NCBI RefSeq assembly: GCF_019649055.1
Contig: NW_026570225.1
Span: forward strand, 1,178,001-1,242,000
Origin: Paramacrobiotus metropolitanus
Lineage: Eukaryota > Tardigrada > Eutardigrada > Parachela > Macrobiotidae
DNA length: 64,000 bases
Direction of reading: 5' to 3'
Part shown: positions 1 through 12,300 of the stretch, piece by piece
How the letters are laid out: the number at the start of each line of letters is the position of its first letter
Position numbering within the stretch: the stretch's first letter is position 1
Notes under the pieces: generated by a model
Seen by the model: the letters and a program-made list of their open reading frames with translations, nothing else
Database searches by the model: none
Told to the model about the DNA's origin: nothing
Program-made: the position numbers and the translations under genes

Positions 1-2128
1 TTATACATATTTATTAGTAAACTGGCATATTTACAAACATTTAAGTTTACAAACTGTAAGTAATATTTATAGAAGGGCTGCTAATGCCTTCATCTGATAT
101 GTAGAACGAAAAACGATTGCTCACAAAGACTGGATGTCCGGCGGGCAGACACTCCGAAGGGATGTCGTTTCCACGAGAGGATCAGGATGTTTTTTGCCAG
201 AATTCCATTTTACTGCTTCGTATGGAGAAAATATTTCAGCCATTACGGTGCTGCACATTCAAGGGCAACGGCAAATTACTAAATCAATTCATTAGTAACT
301 ACTGCTAGTTGTCAAACTGCTAGCGAAAGAATGTGCAGGATTACGAATAATTTTACAATTAAGGCGTTAAGACTATTGTACATAGAACTTAATTGCACAC
401 AAATCACAAGCCTACTATTATCAGAAGTCAGCCAAGTCGATAAGACATGCGAAACTTGTAATCCACAAACTCAACATTCCACATGCCGGAAAAAAACATA
501 TTTTTATGTGCCGCAGAGTACAGTACTGTATAATTTATGGTTGTTATTGTACGTGGTATATAGGTATACCGTATATCTATTTAATCGTAATATCTATACA
601 CTATCACTCACACAATCTACTTTGCATATCACTTGGACGTGCGCGGAACCATGCATGAGAATTGACCTTCGACCACGCGTACTTTCGAAAGAACTATTCG
701 TAGCCGAAGAAAGCAATCGCAAAGTACAGTACGGCTGTGCTTTTTTTGCAAGACTGTCACAATTTGTCGCCGTCGCAAGCCATCGATCGTGCTCACCATC
801 AGATAATATCTGATTTTATGTTTGTATGGACACATAATATTATATATTATGTGTCCATACATGCATATCTGTTAGTTAGATATGCAAGTATTAATAAATA
901 AATATGAAATTTTGAAATAATATAATTGCCTGTTTTTGCTGGTCCAAAAGGTTAACTGAGAAACATTCCAGGGAACATGGCGCAAATCCATACGTAAATT
1001 TTATGCTTAATTCTGCAATACTCAGTTCCTACTCTAGCTGAACAAGCGAAACATTACTTCTGTGTGAGGTCGCAGATTCTCGGATGCTGGTTGTTACAGA
1101 TCGAAGCGCAGTTTGCAGATCGTATGAATTCTCAGAATTCAATTCTGATGACTTTGGCTGTACGAGTACCGTACTTCTAATTTGGCTGTACCGCTCTTCT
1201 ACACAGAAAGAATTAGTTCACCATCAAACTAATTTTGAATTAGTTTTGATGTACTACAGTTCTGCATAATTATTTTCTGGAAAACTACAGCCAAGTGCAA
1301 CTTGTACTTTTTTAAATGTGAAGTAGTGACCAAAAACCACTCAAATTGTAAACAGTTCTGTGAAATATCACAGGAGTCACAGGAATAATGAGCCTCTTAA
1401 TAATGAGAGTTAATTATTCATTGTTCGATTTCTTGAAGAAAATTGAAATTACTGTACACGGTGATGCGAACTCGCACTTCTGGTCGAATTTACGCCAGAA
1501 AAGTGGGATATATTTGATCACATTTCAAATTTAAATTCTTGGAACGAAAATTGTACCAAGTCTTATACGGCAAAAATTATTTTTTGGACCGATCGCACTT
1601 CTGGTCCTTTTGGTTAAATGATGATTACATCTGCTTAGAAAACGCCGCGTATAGTACAACAAAATTACTACGAGTACAGTAATTTTATTTTATTTTATCT
1701 GTTTGTCTGTGGTTATGGCGTCCTACCATCACGTCTCAGCCACAAGTATCCCATCTCAGAATCTTGGATAACAGGCAGTCGAGTCAGTCGACCACACTTG
1801 GATTCTTTGGAAAACGTGATTGTTGTAAAGCAAGCTGCAAGTACTTTGCAACTGCAGTAGATTATAGGTACAGCAGCTACTTCTGCTGTAGTAAACCGAA
1901 CGTTAATCGGGATTTGAATTTGCAACACGTTGGTATCCCATTTTCGCCACGTGATCAGGGATTTTGCTGAATCATCTGGAAATGTTAATCTGCTGGCAGG
2001 TCGGAGTCGGAGCACTGATAATAGCGCCGATGTGGTGTCAATTTGATATTTGTTGATAAATTATACTGTGATCCCATTCCCGTTTGACTGCTACAAAGTA
2101 GAGGTTTGCTGCCAGTAGAGTGTTGAAC
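1..2128. other. Gene-free left flank
   Basis: I see no supportable gene here. The open frames are short, lack ATG starts or conserved motifs, and overlap each other on both strands. The only clear structure is the perfect hairpin at 823-861. The last part is presumably the promoter and 5' UTR of the TUT1 gene that starts at 2129. Confidence 0.6.
823..861. repeat. Perfect 18-bp hairpin
   Basis: TGTATGGACACATAATAT at 823-840 is followed by TAT and then its exact reverse complement at 844-861. It could be a fold-back MITE remnant or an extruded hairpin. No coding context explains it. Confidence 0.85.
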
Positions 2129-5100
2129 ATGGATCCTTTGCCGAGTACGCAAGTTGACCAGGTATGTGTGGGAGCTTGGCGCAGACTGCTTATATCTCCT
2201 CGATGTTTTCGCTTTGAGAAACTAATGATTGGAATATCTGCCATGCAGGTTACGGCCGAAATGGTGGATCTGACGCAGAAACAGATGCTGACGCCGGCAG
2301 AAGTGCAGCTCCGCGAGGTATTGCGAGCCGATTTGGAAATGGAGCTGCGCTATGTCTTTCAAGCCTGCCACTTGTATTTGTACGGTTCCTCGGTGAACAC
2401 CTTCGGCTGCCATGGCTGCGATATGGATCTCTATCTGGATCTGCATTTGCCCCTTCCCGGAGAAAGAATCATGCGGCCGCCTGTTGCCAACGTTTTGGTT
2501 AGTTTTCAAGCCAGCTCTGATCTGCAGGTCGCATCGCAGGCTTCAGCTTCCGGCCCGAGATGGATTTTTTTTAAATTTGCTGGTCCTAATACATCTGGTT
2601 TAGTGGAATAGCAGATTATATCTTCATGCCACCAGTTACTGTTTCAAGCGGTTTTTTTACGTACTGGTTTTCAGTTTTGCGGATTATTTTTGCGGTGATT
2701 CACTTTGCTTGACTGTTCACTTGGCTCGATCATTTTATGTTGGCAGAGTTACCACCTTTTTTGTTTGTGCAGAATCAGTTGTCGAAACGGAAAGGAATGG
2801 AGTTTTTCGGACGTATTCTGGAAGGCCGAGCACCATTGCTTTCACCAGTGGATTTGTGTTTCGTAACCGAAGATAAAGTCACAATGCATTTAGCCACAAT
2901 CCTCAATTTTTCGGGATATTACGACGTTGTGCCAATTCCCCATGCGCGGACGCCAATTGTTAAGATGCTGCACAGGCCATCCGGATTGAGTGTGGATATT
3001 TCCTTCACCGGACGAGGGTAACTGTTAAAATAATGTTTTTCTTTTCTGCTTGTACATAGTGTACTTTTAAAAGCCTTTTTACTCATGCTTAAGCAATAGC
3101 TTAACTTAACCGGTTTGTGATTGGTGTAATAAAGTTAGAATTATTCGCTTTGCATTGCTTGTCAAGTTTTTTTGGCATTAGAAAGGCTTATTGTAGAGAT
3201 GGCAACGGCTCAGCCGAAGCCGTTTGAGCCGCGGCTAAGCCGGCTTTGGCTGAGCCGGCTCGACCCAAAATTGAAGCCGTAGCCGATACTAGCCGAGCCG
3301 ATTGAGCCGGCTCGGAGTCTCAGCCAGCCGCGAGCCAGCCGTAAGCTGATGTCGGCTAACGGCTTGCGCATTGTGTGCGAAAATGTGTTGGAAAGTTTAA
3401 TTTTAGCTCTTTTGGCCCGTTCAAAGCCGATTTAGAGACTTGAAAAATCGATGATCCTATAAAAAAATTTTGAATTTTTGTTTCGGAGACCACTTTTTCC
3501 AATAAAAACTGATCAAAAACAGTTTTTGCTTAAAAGAGAACAGGAAAAAGTGCTTTTCAGTGAAAAAGTACTTGTGTTTTCCCGCGCTAAAAAACTATCG
3601 GCTAAGCCGGCTCGGAGCCGGCTTAGCCGGCTTGCGCTCAGAGCCGAGCCGTTAGAGCCGGCTCAGGTAGGTGAGCCGATACTTTCGAGCCGGCTCGCTA
3701 TTTTAGCCAGCCGCAGCCAGCCGATAAGCCATTAAGCCAGCCGTTGCCATCTCTAGCTTATTGTTAGTTTATGATTTTGCAGTTAATGAGTTAATCATTG
3801 AACGATGATATTTTGGGATCGTGTATTGGTTGTCTTATTAATACGAGTTCTAGTACGTTGTAGTGTGATGCCCGTATTCGATCAGTGCGAATCACTGAAT
3901 TTCTTTTCTGTCAATGCTCCGTGGCCACTGAACTATTATCCCGCCATTTTATTTTATTTTGTACATTGATTACAATATTTAACACAACAGCGATAATTCG
4001 TATTCCAGTTTTTGCGTAATTTTCCGCACAGTTTTCTCAAGTAGGCTCTTATTTTTGCAGTTTGGTTCTACGTAATACGGGTCTATTGCGGCATTACAGC
4101 AGTCTGGACTGGCGTGTCCGTCCACTCGTGTTCACTGTGCGCCGCTGGATAGCAGATAAACAGTTGGATGGCCCCGCAGGACTGACCAGCTACTGTGTAA
4201 CAATGCTGGTTATGTTTTTTCTTTGTGATCAAATCCCTGGTATATTTCCCACGCCTGATGCCCTTCTAGCGACTCATCGGCCTACAGCGCACGATCCGAC
4301 GCCTGCGGAAAGTGTGCAGGGACGAAAAATGGAGAGGAGAAAAAATTCTAGAGACATCCAAGGAGCCACTTGCTCAGAGTTACTGCTTCGATTTTTCCAG
4401 TTTTATTCCGACATCAATTTTGCACAATGTGTTATCGAGATAAAATCGGGAAAAATCCTTCTTCCCGAAGATTTTCGCGGGCCGAATGATTTTAAGGTAT
4501 GTACAGAGTAATTTGAATATGTTGCATGTTTTCAAGATTTGGATACAGTGATGCGTTTTTCTTAGTAACCGTATGATGGCGTAACTGTATAATCATACTT
4601 TTTAATAGACGAAAAGAACGGTAAAAGCTACAGAATGTAAATCAAAACCATAATGCGCGTAACGTATGTTTTTCTTTTGCTCATAGTTTGCACATCGCAG
4701 TATATACTTCTACCGCTTGTTTAAAATGGCGCACTTTATATTCATCGTATCGCTGTGCATTAAACTCATATTCGTGCATGTTTTACGCTTGAGACGTTGC
4801 ATATTGATGATTCCGTTCTCAGGTTTAGCACTTTTCGTTTAATGCTGTAATCGTTTAATACTGGATATTGGCATGCGCTCATTGCACGTGCACGGTACTT
4901 AAATTATTATTGAAATTAAACCGGTGTTTTTCTTGTTTAGTGGGCCTACATCAACGTACAGGATCCTTTCGATTTAAGCCACAATATTGCCAAATCGGTG
5001 GATTTTTTCACCTTTATGTCTTTTCACGATGAGATGAAAAGAGCTATCCAGATCTTGACCAGCCCAGCTCCCTCATTGACCAGACTGCTGACACGAGTTC

Positions 5101-7424
5101 ATCCGGTAGTGGCTGCGCCCGAAGTGCCGCAGGCCCGAAGCAAGTTTGTCCGCGATCATGTGGAGCATAGAGATCTCTCTTGGAATTATTACTGCTTGTC
5201 GCGCTCCAAATGTCCAGATGCGGACCTTATCGTGGATTATTTGGGTAACAAAGTGAAGATCTGTAGAAATATTTTGGAGGATTTCTTCAAGTGGGAAATT
5301 GTAGAACGAGACATTTCTGGTGAGTGCTGAGTTTGCAGACTTTTAATTTTTGAAAGCGTTGCTTTGTGGGATTGATAGAGCAGAATGCGGTTTTGCAAAT
5401 TCATTCGTGTTGAAGTTTAATGCATGCCGGTTTATACTAATTTTTTTCCCGAGGCCTACAAAAACTATGAGATGCATCCATACAAAATTTTTCTACTATG
5501 TTACCTCATTTTGTTTTAGCAGTTTTTAATTAGTTTTATTTGTATCGGTAGGATGATCAAAGTTGTATCTTAGAATTGGAATTCGATCATTGGTGTTGAT
5601 GACATTTAGCTTTTTACTGCTCCAATTTTAGACAATTATGGCTCTGATGTGAGTCTTCCGGATTCTTTCGAAGTTTATGCGGTGTACGACTGTAAAGCAA
5701 CAAACTCTTCCTGGACAGCGCGTGACAAATCACGGCTGATAAACGACAACCGGTTGAAAGGAGTTCCGGAAAAGCTGCAAAAATGGGTTATGGAAATGTT
5801 GGTGGGACAAGCTCTCCACGAGAAAAGTAACGGCCAGTTCGAACTGGAGTTCTCGATTGTTCTCATAAATCATTTTGTGGATTGGCATTCGCTGTACATG
5901 GGAGTGCTTTTCAAAGCCGACAGCCCAAAATCTCGGTAAATTTCTGGTTTGTGATTTCATTTGTTTACTGTTACTGCTGGACTAAAACTGGACTGTGTTG
6001 ATATTGCGTTATCCACAATATTACATTTTTAATCGATTAACGTGATAGTGTGTATTTTAAGGGTATTTGTGTATTTATGTATGTGTGTTATGCATACCGT
6101 ATATTATATTTTGTATTTATTTCTGCGTATTTATGCACGTATATTTGTTTATTCATATTTTTGTACTTATACTTTGTATAAAGGTTTTTGTGTATTTATG
6201 CGTATTTTAAGGGACCTCGCCAAATACATTCAGAAGAATATTCCCAAGTTGTTTGGGAACAATCTGTTCGGTGCTTTCACCGTGGAAGATATGGAGGCAG
6301 CACGAGACTTTTTTCATCGTCTCCAGAATGGCGAATCGTTCTACGTTAATCCACCTCCCGCTCAGTCGAAGTCTTCCGAATCGAAAGAGGAAAATGGCAG
6401 TGCGCCTCCCGATTTGAAATCCAGCGAAAGTGAGCCGGATATCGTAATGCAGTCAGAGATTGAGATTATTGCGAAAGGTCATGATACTAAGGATGTTAAA
6501 GAAACTTTGAGGAATGAGGACCGGTCTCCATCAAGCAGCGACTCAAGCGGCCAGGAGATTGCAAGTGACTCTACGCAGAAAACAGTTGATGTTCTTGCTC
6601 GACTAAATGACAGAGCATCAGTTGGTCCGTTGGAGAATGATTTTAAAGTTTCCACGTATACTTGTGTTCCGCTGCGCGTGCGAGATTTGCCGCTGACATA
6701 CTTCTTTCGGGAATCAGTGCCTGGTGTGTTTGCAATGCTGGAGGATTATTACTGCTGCGAGCGGCTGAATTATACCGCTAAGCATATGAAAAATGCAATC
6801 AACTTCCATAATGGTAAAGAATGCGCTGTTGGGCAACTGTGATGTGTTGATAATCGTTGCTATCTTGCTGTAGCTGGACAGTGGTACACAGTAAAGTATG
6901 CTACTTGGAGGAACCGTGTGGAAATAGGAAAATCATTAGGCCGAGATGGCGGTGGTGATGCTCCAGAAGGCAGAAAATGGGAGCAGGAAAAACTGATTGG
7001 CCAGCTGATTCGCGAATCGCCTTCCGCGGTCATCCAGCCGTTCCGGTTCTTTGTGAAAATCAACGATACCAAATCCAACAAAGTTACCGACGATATTCGT
7101 CTGCGTTTCATACCGATGGACTCAACGCCAGACTGTTTGTAAGTTATATACGTTGCTTGATAGCATGTTGGAAGTAATTGTGATGTTGGCGATTATGTGC
7201 GCTAAAATTTGTCCTGTTTTTGCGTGCTGTCTATTTAGCTGTCGCATCCTTGGCTTTCCAAAAAAAGCATAGCTGAAAACTTACTTTTTACATTTTGTTT
7301 TAGAGAGTTTATGGCGTTTATTCGTGGTCGAATAGTGGGAGATTTGAGGGATGCCCTCGAGAAAGGATACCGTTTTGTCGAATTATCGCAGTTGGCAGGA
7401 GGAAAGCCGTTGCGTTCGTACTGA
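2129..7424 (+). CDS. TUT1: TUT1-like terminal uridylyl/poly(A) nucleotidyltransferase
   Basis: This is a nucleotidyltransferase of the TUT1/Star-PAP family (U6 snRNA uridylation and nuclear 3' tailing). Nine exons: 2129-2161, 2249-2497, 2773-3017, 4061-4496, 4941-5319, 5632-5935, 6212-6813, 6874-7138, 7304-7424. All phases agree and give 877 residues, close to human TUT1. The catalytic pocket is visible as GSSVNTFG with the metal-binding DMDLYLD, followed by a third acidic site in SGLSVDISF. The central domain has LDWRVRPLVFTVRRW, and the PAP-associated region has NVQDPFDLSHNIA, which is diagnostic for TUT1 rather than MTPAP. A Ser/Glu-rich acidic linker lies in exon 7. The C-terminal exons resemble the TUT1 KA-1 region. 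The N-terminal zinc finger and RRM of vertebrate TUT1 are not present in this model, since only about 95 residues precede exon 3. Missing upstream exons cannot be excluded. Confidence 0.88.
3194..3755. mobile_element. hAT-type MITE in TUT1 intron 3
   Basis: A 562-bp non-autonomous element bounded by perfect 17-bp terminal inverted repeats (TAGAGATGGCAACGGCT at the left, its reverse complement at the right). It is flanked by an exact 8-bp target duplication GCTTATTG (3186-3193 and 3756-3763). An 8-bp duplication and TAGAGATGG-like ends are characteristic of hAT elements. Both subterminal regions are packed with variants of AGCCGGCT, and the centre is AT-rich. There is no transposase frame. Confidence 0.93.
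6040..6205. repeat. Low-complexity TGTATTTATG-like intron tract
   Basis: A T-rich tract of degenerate TGTATTTATG-type units fills most of TUT1 intron 6. It contains no functional site that I recognise other than the acceptor at its end (AG at 6210-6211). Confidence 0.5.
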
Positions 7425-9370
7425 CCCTGAAGTGGCCCGTGATTTTGAACAATTTTGAACATTTTTAATTTTTGCACAATAGATTTTGTTGAATGTTTTC
7501 TGTGTTGTACAATATTGCATGCTTCAGCTATGATGAATATGTGCTTCGAAGGTTAAAACTGCAAATTTTTATAATTTTTGTAATCGAAACTCTGTCAGCC
7601 ATTTTTTATGCTTGTTTACACTGTACAGTAATTATTTGTACGTATTTCAGCGAAAAATTATTGAACGTGGTATGTACTGAGTATGATCAGTTTGCGAAGC
7701 GACTTATCACCTGCTGTGACAAAGTATTGAGAAATCCAAAGTAGTTACTAATAGTAAAAATTTCCAGGTTGCATATCTTTACCGTTGATTAGATCATTAG
7801 AATAATCGTAATTTCCTTGAATCAGCCATTTTGTTTATTACCCATATAATATGCCATAAACTCTGTTACCTTTGTATCAGGTTCTGATCTTTTTCAGAAA
7901 GGTGTAAAAAAGAACCAGATACGCATACCGCTACCGTGGTTTCTTGTAAACGTTCTTGAACTGAAATTTTGTTTTAGAATTAATTCTTAATACACACAGT
8001 CCTACACCACGGGATCCTTGTGAGTTTTCTTAAACTGAAAACGTTTTCAAAAGGAAAACGTGGATTGCATGTATTAAAAAATTCATAGCTGTGATTAGTG
8101 TCTGGGTTGTTTTTTCGGTTGTGGCTTTAGCTAAACAAAGTAAGAAATAAGGTTTTCATTCGTTAATCCCTCGCCGGTGATACTTTTTTTTATTTTTACC
8201 GTTATATCTGCGCAAAGTATAAAGTTCCTTCAACAACTTTCTCCTACTGTTAAGGTCACCTTGAGCGAACTGCAGCATCACGTCGGCACGATTCTGAGCG
8301 GGCGTATTTAGAAATCATCAGACGCAATACTCGACTATGGCCGTTCTGATAGTGGCGTTTTGGTTGGCGGAATTTTTGGTTAGTGAGATCTCCAAACGGT
8401 GAGGAGGCCTACGTAGTACGGACCCTTTCCTTGATAATTGTAAGAAATCGCGTACGAGTATTTGTATAAGATGAGCGACTCAGAGCGGATGTTAATTAAC
8501 AATATTGTTGTTGACAACCGGACGTACGAACATCTGATGAAATCGAGCTGCAAAGGCAAACGTTTTTTGTTTTAATTCCCATTTTATGTCTGCCATTATC
8601 AACCGACAATAGCATATGATGTCGCGTATCATTGTAGCAGGTGTGAGTACAGGACCGTCATTATTATACAACCTGAAGATCATTTGGGCCAAATGAACAA
8701 CATGAAGTATTCAAAGCGCTTTGACATGCTGCCACTCTACAGTGTGTGCACAACAGCCAGACTGCAGTAGGACAGATCAAATGTACAAAGCATTTGTGTT
8801 TTTGATTCAAAAAATCCCAGACACAACGTTCGATTAGCGGGAGAATGGAGTTTGCCGAGATGTATGTGTTGCTGTATGCAGTTTGTGTGTGTGCTGGTTG
8901 GGCAGTTGCACACATCTGTATACCGTGATTGACGATCACAGTCTCGCACGAGAGCCGGCAAAAAAGAGGGATCATTTCTCTTCATCAGCGGCATCCGCCA
9001 CTCGTTTCCCCCCATCAATAATGCTTTTTGTCATCGAAAGCAAAGGAGATTCATTGAAAAGAAACAGCGGTCAAAGGCTAAACTGCCGTGTGTTGTGTGC
9101 TGCTCTCTCGTCTCAATCTCGCGCGGTGATAAAGTTTCCCCCGAATGTGGCATTTCATGCGCTAATGTTCATTTTCTCTGTACACAGTGTCCAGGTTTTT
9201 TTGTTGAGCGGCCAAAGTGGATCACAATTGCAAGTATCCATTTCTCTGTCAATTATACGAACAGAGACTCTTCATGCATGCGCCAAATATGTACAGGTAA
9301 TATTGGCGATGGTGTGTATTTGGCAAGGAAGGACTTGTTGTTTTTGAATATACTCGTATACTGAGAAGGA
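7425..9370. other. Convergent intergenic region (TUT1 / K2P 3' ends)
   Basis: This region lies between the stop codons of the convergent TUT1 and K2P genes and must contain both 3' UTRs. The open frames here have no recognisable domain and overlap on opposite strands. I see no RNA gene and no clear mobile element. Confidence 0.55.
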
Positions 9371-12300
9371 TTAGTCCTCTTCTTCGGAATCATCGGACAA
9401 TATCCCAATTTTTCTGGCTATCCATTTGGCCTTCTCCGTAGCCGCTTCCTGGACCAAATTAAAGCTCATGGCCAGCAGCGCCATTCCGAATACGAGATAC
9501 AGGGAACATAAGGTCAACTTCTCCTCGCTGTTGCTATTCACGTTGCGTCCGCTCGAGCTCACACCCGGCACAAAATCACCAAATCCAATTGTAGTCAATG
9601 TAATAAAACTGCAAAGAAACAATTAAATAAGCTACATTCCTTAAAAAAAGGAACTGCCGGCACATTGACCTGTCGACTACTGTACATGTAATTACATAGT
9701 ACCCGGTTTGCCGGTTAGTAATTCTGTAATTCAACGTGCAACGGCCTACCGGTCCGCGAGTAATTATGGATTTTCCGAAAATAGCTTGCTATATATGAAA
9801 GTTTTGCCAACTTTATGGATAAAAATAGGGATGAATAGAATCACGACCTTCCCTATCGTAAACATTTCCTCTGCATTCAACTGGGCGACCCGGTGTGTTT
9901 TTTCTCCCTATGGCGAACAGCATGCACATCGTTGAAAGAAGGCGTTGTCAGCACGGAAACTGTCCCGTGCCGCATTGTACTGTGTGTGCCGCACGGAAAA
10001 AGGTCGTTAGTCGGCGGCCCGACTATAAACAGGGCGCCCAACACGCCATGCCAGGCTCCCTTTGGCAGCCGCCTTAATTGCGCCCTTATATCTTGAGCGT
10101 CCATCGCGCCAGCTCACATTTCGCTCTTCAATCCAACTGTGTATGCACACTTCATCCCCTGCTTACGTCACCAGCTCACCCTCCAAAATGTCAACTATGG
10201 ACAAACATTGGGACCGCAGACGGAGAAAAGCGGGTCAATGTGCAATACCGGCATAAATTTACTGGGCAAAAAAATGTGCTTGAGCGACCAACGCATGCAT
10301 ACAATTGTTTACTTTCTACGGCTCAACTCCTTAAGAATTTCCGAATAACTAAAGAAATGTTGGTGGTAGATCAGCGGCGACACGAAGCCTACCCGACATC
10401 GATCACTATCGAAAACGTTTTCTTGTAAAGTATAGAAGTACTAGTGAGAACTGTAAAATACACGTATGTAGCTCGATCCAAATACAGTTTTTGAGTAAAT
10501 TAATCTTCCAACGACGTACACCCGAAAAAAATATCTTCAACAATATTTTTCTTTTAAAACACTAACGTTCAGTAAAAGAAGTAACAAAAACAGATTGTCC
10601 TTTTTCGATAACAAAGCTCAGACGATCTTAACCTATTCAGTAAAGTGTAAATGGGTGAGAAATCCGATTGGATTAAATGTACTGTCGGCGCCCTCGATCT
10701 GTGAGGTGAAGAGTCGGCTAACGCTGTAACCAGCATGATACACATGCGACGGACATGTGCAACTTACCAAAAATAGGCACCATCTAAAGGTTCCCAGCCT
10801 TCCCAGAATCCAAACAATATCGCTCCGCCGACAATATAACCAAAGACCACCAACAGACACACGTACACCGGCACCGACTGCTTCTCGTAGCGCGGCTCAA
10901 AATCCCCTCCCATTTGGTCATCGTCGTCCACCACATCGTGCACAATCACGGCCGTCGTCTCATCCGGCGAGAGATGGGTGGGCGACGGCTGCGGCGACTC
11001 GTCCACGTAGTCAATCCCGTCGATGCTCTCCGGCGGCATATTGCACACGCTCATCTTCCGGTCACCCGCCCGCGGCAGGCTGATGGTCATGCCGTCGTCC
11101 TGCTGGTCGATGATGATGTCCGTGTCGTCGGCCACGGCAATGGGCACTTCGCGCACCACCACGGAAGGATTATTACTCAGTTGATTATTATTGTTATCGC
11201 TGCCATTCGTGCTGATCATTGCGTCGCGCTCGGTGGCCGCCGGGTCATTGTTGACGCTGGTGGTTGCCACCTCGGTGGTGGTCGCCGACGCGTCGGGTGA
11301 GCTGGGCGACTTATCGTCCAGGGAGCGGTTCTCCGGTGTGGAGCTGATCTTGATGAGGGTGCTGTTGTGGGTGTTGGGCAGCAGCAGCTCCGTCGGCTTC
11401 TCCGGTATGATGACGGAAGGCGGCTTGGTGATGACCGAGGGGGGTTTGGTTTTGAAGCTGGAGTGCATACTGTGCAGGCCCACATTGTTGACCATGGACG
11501 CCACCGGGGAGCGGTTTGATTTGCGCGACATGCGTACGCTCTGGATGCGCATTAGGCGCTTCCGGCGCTTTTTAATCTCACAGTATAGGCAACAAATTTT
11601 CCAGTAGAAAAACTTGAAGGCATGAGCGAGAGCGTCGCCAATATTGGCTAAACTGTAACGCAACGGAATTGTTATCATAAACAGAAAAAGGTATCCCTAT
11701 TAGCTCCATAGATAAGCATGTGCGACCGCTTATGCAGTGCCAGGCAGTCTGTCCACTATGCTGTGAAACTGGCTCGTCACTTCAATAATTTATTAAAGTA
11801 ATAAAACTTAATCCATGCTCGTACTTCAAACGTAGCAGTACGTACCAACCATGCAGCTATAAAATTGTCATATAACTATTCCAGTTGCAAAATGCGCTAA
11901 TAATCCTGGTCGCACAGATAATTTTGTCGTACAGATTACCCATTGACCTTTCAAGGTAATTCCCATTCAAAAACAAAATAATTGTGTTGCTGCTTCTTTT
12001 TTGCTCAAAATATTCGTAGCAACCTCCAAAATCACAAATGCCTGCACTAATATCAATAAAAATTCGTGCTTTGTGTTAAAATCAGATCCCGCTACGTACC
12101 ACAGCAGCATCAAAGGAATGCCCATAATGGCGTACAGCATTGTTATTAACTTTCCCCAGACAGTCTTCGGAGCAATGTGGCCATAACCTGCAAACATGAT
12201 ATAATTAGTAACTTTTAATTCAGTATGTTTAGCAAAAGGCAACGCGCTGCGTTCACATCATCTAAATTAGCGTTGTTTTAAAATTTCAGTATGCTGATGT

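Noticed and set aside
331-862. Overlapping open frames on both strands near the left edge
   Set aside because: They start at non-ATG codons or run through the 823-861 hairpin, have no domain, and overlap each other.
8664-9364. Several 70-150 codon frames downstream of the K2P stop
   Set aside because: They overlap on opposite strands, show no conserved motif, and lie in probable 3' UTR.
10914-11607. Plus-strand ORFs of 128 and 138 codons
   Set aside because: They are antisense shadows of K2P exon 5, whose minus-strand frame is confirmed by splice phases and channel motifs.
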